From: Actinomyces sp. oral taxon 414
GTDB lineage: Bacteria; Actinomycetota; Actinomycetes; Actinomycetales; Actinomycetaceae
Direction: 5' to 3'
Length of the DNA: 64,000 nt
NCBI RefSeq assembly: GCF_001278845.1
Contig: NZ_CP012590.1
Span: 806,001-870,000, forward strand
Shown here: positions 57,870 to 64,000 of the stretch, piece after piece
How the letters are laid out: every line of letters begins with the position of its first letter
Numbering within the stretch: the stretch's first letter is position 1
Program-made: the position numbers and the translations under genes
The notes under the pieces: model-generated
What the model was told of the DNA's origin: nothing
Database searches by the model: none
The model's input: the letters and a program-made list of their open reading frames with translations, nothing else

Positions 57870-58240
57870 GGGGATGATCGGTTTCGACGACGGTCGTGGG
57901 TTCAGGAGAAGCGGGTCGAGGATGCGCAGTCATCTCGTCAACGCTCTGCGCGAACCAATAGGTGCCGATAACACTCGCACCGACTTCGCCCTCGCCGCCT
58001 GAGCGAGCTCCGAAGTCCGTCAGCCCGGGGACTGCTTCCGCCCCGGTTCCTGGCGTCATCCAGGGAGCCACTGCTGAGATCCCTCGTCATCGGGGATCCC
58101 GGAACATCTAGGTGACTGAGCCCGTCGGCGTTCTTGTTCGCGTGAGACGCCGGGGCTGAGAAAATCATAAGCGAACTGCACCCGGAGAAGTCCTGTTGCA
58201 CCACCGTCGGACGGGGGTTCGATTCCCCCCATCTCCACCA
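57870..58240 (+). ncRNA. ssrA: tmRNA
   Basis: The ends GGGGATG and CATCTCCACCA form the tRNA-like acceptor stem with encoded CCA, and GGGGGTTCGATTCCCCC is the T-arm. The tag frame at 57964-58002 encodes ADNTRTDFALAA then TGA; the ALAA end is the usual protease signal. Length is 371 nt. A promoter-like TACACT lies about 70 bases upstream. Confidence 0.97.
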
Positions 58241-58329
58241 CTCGCCGGTACTCCAACGAGAAATCCCCATCAGGGCCCGTCATGGGTACAGGATGGGTAC
58301 AGTCGGAGCGGCGACAGAACATGATGAAT

Positions 58330-58366
58330 GCGCCCGCGCGGCCGGTGTAGCCGGCTTCGCGGGCGC
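58330..58366 (+). terminator. ssrA terminator
   Basis: The arms GCGCCCGCG and CGCGGGCGC (58330-58338, 58358-58366) with an inner GCCGG/CCGGC stem form a strong hairpin 90 bases after the tmRNA, but no T-run. A small direct repeat, ATGGGTACAG twice, lies just before it near 58283-58303. Confidence 0.6.
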
Positions 58367-59273
58367 TTCGCCGTGCCGCCGCGTGATCGCCGTTGTAGTT
58401 CAACGGCGACGAGCCCCGTGGTGGTGCGATCCGGTGTGCGAGACAAATCGGGCGGGGTCTGGGCCGAACGTTCTCGACGAGGGTTGTAGCCGGTCCGGGA
58501 GCTTACGGGGCGGGTCGGTGCCGAGTGCGGCTGCACGCGAGGCGGCGATGCGATTGTCGGGGATGCCGGGCCAGGAGTGATTGTGTCTCGAGGATTTGCA
58601 GCGAAGCGTCACGAAGGAGACCTCTCGGTATGACCTCGTCGGAAGCCGATGCGCGGAGGGCCGTCGGCGGCGCTTGGCGCCTTTTTGGTATCGAGCCATC
58701 CATCAGGGCCGGGGGCTCGTAGCGGCTCGGATCCGTCTTATGGGAGAGGCTCGCCGCGTTGTATTCCAATGCGCGCGTACCGGAATCGGCCGTTATGTGG
58801 AGGACGGCTTCTTGAAATGAGTCCAGACGACTCACTGAATGATTTTCTCGGCGCACGGGATGTTCGACGGCGGTCTCGTCCGGGGCCGCCGGAATGGTCT
58901 TCGGGTCCTCCGGAATGGTCGGGGGATCGTGCTCGTTCCGGTCGGGGGCTGGACTCGTTCCTTCCGGCTCGGGTGTCCGCGTCGGGTCCGGCCGGGGTGC
59001 GGGGGCGTCCTCGGCGGGTCCAGCCCGGTTGGTGTTGGAGGTGCTGTTGTGGCTGGTGGGGCAGTATAGTGAACAGGGTGTCATGTTACATGTTTGCAAG
59101 ATGGTGCTCCGACACCGACCTTTCCGCATGACCTCGTCAGAAGTTGGCGCGCGGAGGGCTCTGAGGGCCGTCGGTGGCGCTTGGCGTGATTCCGCCACTA
59201 TGTGCTAATCTGGACTCGGTGCTGGCCGGTCCGGAGGGGTGCTCCCGGGGCCGGTGGCGCTCCGGGCCCTCGA
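58367..59273. other. gene-poor tract between ssrA and the CRISPR array
   Basis: I find no recognisable gene. Long open frames exist on both strands but lack ribosome sites and known domains. An imperfect direct repeat is present: 58630-58680 and 59128-59186 share ATGACCTCGTC, GCGCGGAGGGC and GGCGCTTGGCG. A good -10-like TATAGT is at about 59067. The tract looks like the decayed remains of an insertion next to ssrA, a frequent integration site (inference). Confidence 0.5.
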
Positions 59274-59293
59274 AGTGGCGTTATACCGCCACT
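59274..59293 (+). promoter_or_regulatory. palindrome in the CRISPR leader
   Basis: AGTGGCG TTATAC CGCCACT is a perfect 7-bp inverted repeat with a promoter-like centre, 13 bases before the first repeat. It may act in leader recognition or transcription of the array. Confidence 0.4.
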
Positions 59294-59306
59294 CTCGGAG
59301 GCAGGG

Positions 59307-60347
59307 GTCAGGGAGCACCACGCACCTGTAGGTGCATTGAGACTCAACACGATGCACGAAATGCGTCACGTCCACCTTGGTCAGGGAGCACCACGCACCT
59401 GTAGGTGCATTGAGACTCAACACGATGCACGAAATGCGTCACGTCCACCTTGGTCAGGGAGCACCACGCACCTGTAGGTGCATTGAGACTCAACACGATG
59501 CACGAAATGCGTCACGTCCACCTTGGTCAGGGAGCACCACGCACCTGTAGGTGCATTGAGACGTGGCTGATAACGCTGGCCAGTGTCATCAGCCAGCGTC
59601 AGGGAGCACCACGCACCTGTAGGTGCATTGAGACCCGGGAAGGAAAAAGGTGATGATGATCATTCCGGCGTCAGGGAGCACCACGCACCTGTAGGTGCAT
59701 TGAGACGTGGCTGATAACGCTGGCCAGTGTCATCAGCCAGCGTCAGGGAGCACCACGCACCTGTAGGTGCATTGAGACAGTGAAAGACGCCAATATAGTA
59801 CTGGCTGGTCTCGAGTCAGGGAGCACCACGCACCTGTAGGTGCATTGAGACCCAAATCCCGGGCGGCGGCCTGGCGAGCTTCGAGGTCAGGGAGCACCAC
59901 GCACCTGTAGGTGCATTGAGACTTGTCGCCGTAGAACTTGTCGACCTCCTCCGGGGGGTCAGGGAGCACCACGCACCTGTAGGTGCATTGAGACTTGTCG
60001 CCGTAGAACTTGTCGACCTCCTCCGGGGGGTCAGGGAGCACCACGCACCTGTAGGTGCATTGAGACCGGCGCCGCAGCGCCGCCGCTTCTTCATCTCTCT
60101 TGGTCAGGGAGCACCACGCACCTGTAGGTGCATTGAGACCCGGGGTATCGCCCCGGAACTGGCCCTTGAACTCCCGTCAGGGAGCACCACGCACCTGTAG
60201 GTGCATTGAGACCAAGGCGGCCCGCCTGTCGGCAGGATTCCACGTAGCGTCAGGGAGCACCACGCACCTGTAGGTGCATTGAGACTCCTCGGCGCCCTCT
60301 CTCATGAGCTCGCGCTCCCAGTCAGGGAGCACCACGCGCCTGTGGGT
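59307..60347 (+). CRISPR. CRISPR array, 14 intact repeats plus a degenerate last one
   Basis: The repeat is 37 bases, beginning GTCAGGGAGCACCACGC and ending GCACCTGTAGGTGC + ATTGAGAC. The first intact repeats are at 59307, 59380, 59453, 59526, 59598 and 59670; the last intact one is at 60249-60285. The copy at 60321 decays after CACGC, which places the leader on the left and transcription rightward. Spacers are 34-36 bases. Spacers 1-3 are identical, 4 equals 6, and 9 equals 10, so only ten of fourteen are distinct. The stem GCACC/GGTGC and 8-base ATTGAGAC end fit Cas6-type processing. No cas gene is in the window. Confidence 0.97.
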
Positions 60348-60600
60348 CAAGTCCCCCGACCGGCTTGGCATGTCAACGATGGACGTCCTCGGAATCGTGC
60401 AGGACCTGGCGGCCCGAGGTGCCGGCGTCGAGTTCATTGACGCCCCCGCCCTGAGCGCGACCACATCCCAAGGTGAGTTCATGCTGATCATCCTCGCCGC
60501 CGAGGCCCAGCTCGAACGGTCCATGATCCGCGAGCGTCAAGCCGAGGGATCGCCCTGGCCAAGGTGCGTGGCGTCTACGTGAAGGGGCCCACGCCCATCG
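60348..60600 (+). pseudogene. serine recombinase (resolvase/invertase) fragment, frameshifted
   Basis: Coding similarity starts inside the last, degenerate CRISPR repeat (LWVKSPDRLGMSTMDVLGIV) and continues through ILAAEAQLERSMIRERQAEG, the conserved E-helix region of resolvases. One base is missing near 60547-60549, after which the frame resumes as IALAKVRGVYVKGPTPIG. The catalytic N-terminus with its serine and the C-terminal DNA-binding domain are absent. It is a dead remnant joined to the array end. Confidence 0.85.
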
Positions 60601-60611
60601 GCTGCGCCGAG

Positions 60612-60620
60612 TTATCCACA
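60612..60620 (+). other. isolated DnaA-box consensus TTATCCACA
   Basis: This is one perfect match to the DnaA box. No further boxes or AT-rich region surround it, so it is not an origin. It is probably chance or a titration site. Confidence 0.3.
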
Positions 60621-60629
60621 GGGTGTGCA

Positions 60630-60668
60630 GTTTCCGCCGGTCTCGCGTGTCGTTTCCGCCGGTTTCGG
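60630..60668. repeat. dispersed 39-bp repeat, copy 2
   Basis: This is identical to 37284-37322 on the same strand, 23 kb away, and lies directly after the recombinase remnant. Confidence 0.85.
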
Positions 60669-60688
60669 TGAAAGGGGGCGGGGTGGGC

Positions 60689-62671
60689 TCAGTCCAGCTG
60701 CTCGAACTTGCGCGCCCAGGCGGTGCGGATCGGGTTGGCGTCGGCGATCATGGCGTCGAAGCGCTCGTCGGCGATGTCAATGACCTCGCCCAGGGCCGCG
60801 CGGGCCTCCCGGGCGGGGGAGCTGTGCACCCGCGCCCAGCCGCGGGCGATGAGCCGGCGACGGTCGGCGATGCGGGCCACGCACATGACCAGCGGTCGGT
60901 CGAACTTCTCGCGGTAGGCCTCGTCCAGGGCCCGCAGCTCGGCCGCCTCGGCGTCGTCGAACTCCCCCAGGGCGAGGGAGGCGGTCTCCAGGCGGGCCCG
61001 CTCGTCCCCGGCGTCGGACAGCAGCAGGTCCACCACGTCGGTGTAGCCGCGCACGAGCGCCTCCTGCTCCTCGGGCGAGGCGGCCAGGACCTCGTCCTCG
61101 AAGGCCTGCCGCAGCGCCGTCGTGGAGGCGAAGGGGCGGGCGTCCCACACGCGCTCGGCGGGCCAGGCGGCGCCCGCGTACAGCTGCGAGAAGGTCGTGA
61201 CGAACTGCTCGCGCCCCATGGCGCCGACCTCCTCCAGGCTCACGGCGCGCCCGGCGACGACGGCGACGTCGGCCCCCTGCTGGCGCCCCACGTGGAAGAA
61301 GAGCAGGTTGAGGATCACGGCGCTCAGCGCCCCGATGGTCACGCCCGACCCGAAGATGATCCGCAGCCAGCCGGGCATGGCGGCGGCGATGTCCGGTTTG
61401 AAGGTCACCAGCAGCGCCAGCCCGAGCGAGGTCGAGACAATGACGGCGTTGCGGTTGTCCCTCATATCGACCTTGCCGAGGGTCTGGATGCCCACGACGG
61501 CGACCGAGGCGAACATGGCCAGGCTCGCCCCGCCGATGACGGGGGAGGGGATGGCGGCGACGACGGCCCCGGCCTTGGGCACCAGTCCCAGGACGATCAT
61601 GATGGCCCCGGCGGCGGTGACCACCCAGCGCGAGCGCACGCGCGTGAGCCGCACGAGTCCGACGTTCTGGGCGAAGCAGGTGTAGGGGAAGGAGTTGAGG
61701 ATCCCGCCCAGCAGGGTCGACAGCCCGTCGGCCCGCAGGGCGGCGGCGATGTGCCGGGGGGTGATGCGCCTGCCGACCACCTCGCCGGTGGCGAAGACGT
61801 CGCCGGTGGTCTCGACGGCGGTGACCGCCATGACGATGACCATGGAGGCGATCCCCGCGATGGACAGCCGGGGGACGCCGAAGTAGAAGGGCGTGGTCAC
61901 CCCCAGCGGGGCGGCGGCGGCCACGCCGGAGAAGTCCACGTCGCCCAGGGCGGCGGCCACGCCGGTGGCCGCGATCAGGCCGATGAGCACGGAGATGGTG
62001 GCGATGAAGCCCTTGAAGAGGCGCTGGACGGCAACGATGAGGGCGATGGTCAGCAGCGCGTAGCCCAGGCCCTTGAGCGTCAGGGCGCCCACGAGTGCCT
62101 CGGAGGCCCCCTCGGGTGCGCGCTCGCCCGGGGAGACGATGTCCCCGGCGGACACGCTCATGAGGGTGGTGCCCATGACGGTCAGCAGCGTGCCGGTGAC
62201 GACCGGCGGGAAGAAGCGCAGGAGCCGCGCGAAGTAGGGGGCGGCGAGGAAGGTGAGGATTCCGGCGACAATGATGGAGCCGTACATGGCGGGCAGGCCC
62301 CCGGTCCCCCCGGCGCCGCCGGAGGCGGCCAGGCCGATGGCGATGAGCGGGGACACGGCCGTGAAGGTCACGCCCTGAATGAGGGGCAGGCGCACGCCGA
62401 TCTTGGGTCCCAGGCCGGCGGACTGGATGATGGTGGCGATGCCGCAGGTCAGCAGGTCGGCGTTGATGAGGTGGACGGTGGTGGCCCCGTCCAGGCCCAG
62501 GCCCTGGGAGATGACCAGGGGCACAATGACGGCCCCGGCGTAGAAGGCGAGCACGTGCTGGACTCCCAGCACGGCCAGGGCGCCCACCGGGGGGACGGCG
62601 TCGACCGGGTCGGGCGCGGTGCGGGCGGGGGAGTCGGGGGCTGCGGGCCGGGGTCGGACGTCCTGGGTCAT
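60689..62671 (-). CDS. xanthine/urate permease fused to a UraD-like domain
   Basis: This is a 660-residue fusion. Residues about 25-480 form a nucleobase-cation symporter-2 (NCS2) permease with the signature region (TTGDVFATGEVVGRRITPRH after AVTAVE) typical of xanthine/urate carriers. The last 160 residues match OHCU decarboxylase (UraD) in layout: FVTTFSQLYAGAAWPAERVW, ARPFAS, and YREKFDRPLVMCV. The HPxxG segment carrying the catalytic His of UraD is replaced by LVRGYTDVVD. The start at 62671 has GGAGA before it. Regulation is probably by the GntR gene just upstream. Confidence 0.88.
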   Translation of the reverse strand: MTQDVRPRPAAPDSPARTAPDPVDAVPPVGALAVLGVQHVLAFYAGAVIVPLVISQGLGLDGATTVHLINADLLTCGIATIIQSAGLGPKIGVRLPLIQGVTFTAVSPLIAIGLAASGGAGGTGGLPAMYGSIIVAGILTFLAAPYFARLLRFFPPVVTGTLLTVMGTTLMSVSAGDIVSPGERAPEGASEALVGALTLKGLGYALLTIALIVAVQRLFKGFIATISVLIGLIAATGVAAALGDVDFSGVAAAAPLGVTTPFYFGVPRLSIAGIASMVIVMAVTAVETTGDVFATGEVVGRRITPRHIAAALRADGLSTLLGGILNSFPYTCFAQNVGLVRLTRVRSRWVVTAAGAIMIVLGLVPKAGAVVAAIPSPVIGGASLAMFASVAVVGIQTLGKVDMRDNRNAVIVSTSLGLALLVTFKPDIAAAMPGWLRIIFGSGVTIGALSAVILNLLFFHVGRQQGADVAVVAGRAVSLEEVGAMGREQFVTTFSQLYAGAAWPAERVWDARPFASTTALRQAFEDEVLAASPEEQEALVRGYTDVVDLLLSDAGDERARLETASLALGEFDDAEAAELRALDEAYREKFDRPLVMCVARIADRRRLIARGWARVHSSPAREARAALGEVIDIADERFDAMIADANPIRTAWARKFEQLD

Positions 62672-62737
62672 GAATGGAGTCTCCTCTGGGCCCCGTCCGT
62701 GCGGGGCGGTGGAAGGTCGGAACGACGGAGGCGGACG

Positions 62738-62750
62738 GGCACATTGTGCC
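62738..62750. promoter_or_regulatory. palindrome upstream of the permease
   Basis: GGCACATTGTGCC is a perfect palindrome around one base, about 67 bases before the permease start. A half-copy (GGCACA) follows nearby. It is a candidate operator for the neighbouring GntR regulator. The 214-base gap 62672-62885 holds no gene. Confidence 0.4.
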
Positions 62751-62885
62751 GCGGGGCACACCCGCCCGGGCCGACGGGGCGTGCCGTGGCGGCCCATGGT
62801 CCATCTCACATGGGGCCGGCCCGCGGGGCGCGGGGTCGTCGGCTGCGGGCCTTCGTGCGGGCCCGCCCGGGCCCGGGCCCGGCCC

Positions 62886-63620
62886 TCAGCCGGCCTCGAG
62901 GACCCGCAGCAGGGGCGCGTAATGATCGGAGATCGCGGCGCGGTAGGCCTCGACGTCGCCCTTGCGGGCGGCGGAGAGCATGGCGCGGTGGGCGTTGGCG
63001 GTGAGCCTGATGTCCTCGGGGTGGGGGGCGTCGAGCATGGGCACCGTGAGGGTGTGGACGGTCCAGAAGGCGTCGTTGAGGTGACGGAAGAGCTGGTTGG
63101 GCAGGGGCTTGAGGAGCATGGCGTGGAAGATGCGGTCCTGCTCGGTGAAGGTCGAGCCGGCGTCGGCCAGACGTTCCATCTCAATGACGACCTCGTCGAT
63201 GCGCCGGTCCTCGCGCCCGTGCCAGGCGGCGATGACTTCGTCGGCCAGTGCGGAGTCGAGCAGTGTGCGCACCTCGACGACGTCGCGCAGGCTGCGGTAG
63301 TCGTCGCCGGGCTTGAGCAGGCCCCGGAAGACGAGCGACTCGATCATGGGGCGCATGGAGACCTGCCCGACGAACATGCCGTAGCCGTGGCGCACCTGGA
63401 CGATGTCGAGGGCGACGAGGGTGCGCACGGCCTCGCGCACCGAGGAGCGCGAGACGCCCAGGTCGGCGCACAGCCGGGCCTCGGTCGGCAGGGGGTCGCC
63501 GGGTTTGAGGTGGGCCTGGAGGATGTAGTCCTTGATCGCGTTGATGGTCGCGGCAGCCTGCGTCGTTGGCGCCTCGTTGAGGGAGGTGTAGGTTCCGCGC
63601 TTCGATTCCGTGGCAGTCAT
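62886..63620 (-). CDS. GntR-family regulator, FadR/FCD type
   Basis: This is a 244-residue regulator. The N-terminal winged helix (LPTEARLCADLGVSRSSVREAVRTL) is followed by an all-helical FCD ligand domain, with metal-type Asp/His residues in RTLLDSALADEV, FHAML and NAHRAML. The start at 63620 (MTATESKRG) has GGAG 12 bases upstream; longer readings are less likely. It lies between the purine permease (same direction) and a divergent lipoprotein gene and may control either. Confidence 0.88.
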   Translation of the reverse strand: MTATESKRGTYTSLNEAPTTQAAATINAIKDYILQAHLKPGDPLPTEARLCADLGVSRSSVREAVRTLVALDIVQVRHGYGMFVGQVSMRPMIESLVFRGLLKPGDDYRSLRDVVEVRTLLDSALADEVIAAWHGREDRRIDEVVIEMERLADAGSTFTEQDRIFHAMLLKPLPNQLFRHLNDAFWTVHTLTVPMLDAPHPEDIRLTANAHRAMLSAARKGDVEAYRAAISDHYAPLLRVLEAG

Positions 63621-63745
63621 TGTGACCATCAACTCCATTGCTCGGTTCTGTCCTGCGGCCCTCCGGACCGGCGCCCGGGGGCCCGGGGGCCGTCGTTGCC
63701 ACAACGTTACTTTCTGAGGGTGGCGGGGGTCCGGTGAGCCCGTGC

Positions 63746-63779
63746 TAGAGTCAGCCTATCAACGTCAGACAACAGACGT
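63746..63779 (+). promoter_or_regulatory. promoter and possible operator of the lipoprotein gene
   Basis: TAGAGT (63746-63751) is a likely -10. ACGTC and GACGT (63762-63766, 63775-63779) form an inverted repeat just after the expected start point, compatible with control by the divergent GntR protein (inference). Confidence 0.4.
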
Positions 63780-63799
63780 CCGACTTCAGGAGATCATCA

Positions 63800-64000
63800 A
63801 TGACGATCATCGCACCCCGCGCCTCCCGGCGCGACTTCATCCGGCTCACCTCCGCCATGGGCCTGGCCGCGGGCTTGGCCGCGACCCTGGCGGCCTGCGG
63901 CGGCGGGAGCGGCTCGACGACGAGCGCGGGGGCCCCCGGAGCGACCGGCGCCCGGGCCAGCGTCGATCCCAGCGCCAACGCCGCGGCCTCCAACCCCGAC
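63800..64000 (+). CDS. exported lipoprotein, probable ABC substrate-binding protein, partial
   Basis: The gene runs off the window; 67 residues are visible. The start has AGGAG 8 bases before it. The signal peptide is twin-arginine (SRRDFIRLT) with lipobox LAAC, then a Gly/Ser/Thr/Ala-rich linker. Such N-termini are typical of binding proteins of ABC importers. No domain is yet visible, so the function is a guess from the signal type. Confidence 0.7.
   Translation, partial: MTIIAPRASRRDFIRLTSAMGLAAGLAATLAACGGGSGSTTSAGAPGATGARASVDPSANAAASNPD

Noticed and set aside
58241..58320. Attachment site of an intact integrative element at ssrA
   Set aside because: No integrase and no duplicated ssrA 3' end are visible in the window, so only a decayed insertion can be proposed.
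58503..59198. 231-codon minus-strand frame downstream of ssrA
   Set aside because: It contains two copies of the local direct repeat, has no Shine-Dalgarno and matches no family I know.
59174..60200. Open frames with repeating APTGAWCSL-like peptides
   Set aside because: These are translations of the CRISPR repeats, not proteins.
60612..60620. Chromosome origin from a perfect DnaA box
   Set aside because: Only one box, no AT-rich region, no dnaA or dnaN nearby.

Overview
The window is high-GC actinobacterial DNA, most probably from Actinomyces or a close relative (inferred from gene content: 23S rRNA with the long actinobacterial stem, FtsEX, Orn beside tRNA-His, LCP and BY-kinase capsule genes, an FHA-ABC exporter, and a tmRNA tag ADNTRTDFALAA). 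It starts inside a 23S gene and ends inside a lipoprotein gene.

Layout. 1-3190: end of an rRNA operon (23S, 5S, hairpin terminator). 3447-8974: a fructoside-uptake operon (binding protein, two permeases, GH32 hydrolase) with a LacI regulator converging on it and a LacI-type operator at its start site. 9112-12238: ThrE-type exporter and an AspT/YidE-type transporter. 12359-15983: ilvBNC. 15984-22209: an accessory segment holding an ATPase-TOPRIM gene pair whose ATPase is split by an IS630-type element, a 1-kb noncoding stretch made of direct and inverted repeats, and an MFS exporter. 22210-24593: leuB and ilvE, so branched-chain synthesis lies on both sides of the accessory segment.

24663-37143: a capsule/exopolysaccharide locus. 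LCP ligase, tyrosine autokinase and its phosphatase run rightward. They converge on a tightly overlapping leftward operon (initiating transferase, four glycosyltransferases, pyruvyltransferase, flippase, polymerase). The leftward promoter carries three tandem GTAAC-N6-ATAAC boxes resembling MtrA sites.

37360-44011: monooxygenase, polysaccharide deacetylase, an HTH-MoxR-VWA-helical-repeat operon, and a hydrolase with a divergent MarR gene. 44320-57661: housekeeping and envelope genes (tRNA-His, orn, FHA-ABC exporter, tRNA-Arg, paired dynamin-like GTPases, an SSB paralogue, ftsE-ftsX-M23 hydrolase, smpB, aldo/keto reductase). 57870-60668: ssrA followed by a gene-poor tract, a CRISPR array without cas genes and a broken serine recombinase. 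60689-64000: a xanthine/urate permease fused to a UraD-like domain, a GntR regulator, and a divergent lipoprotein gene cut by the window edge.

Most interesting points: the MtrA-like boxes at the capsule promoter; the IS insertion that exactly splits a putative defence ATPase; the orphan CRISPR array with triplicated newest spacer and recombinase junction; the permease-UraD fusion that seems to lack the catalytic histidine; two short SD-preceded ORFs overlapping the next start by ATGA; and many genes with a -10 box 6-7 bases before the start codon, suggesting leaderless mRNAs.
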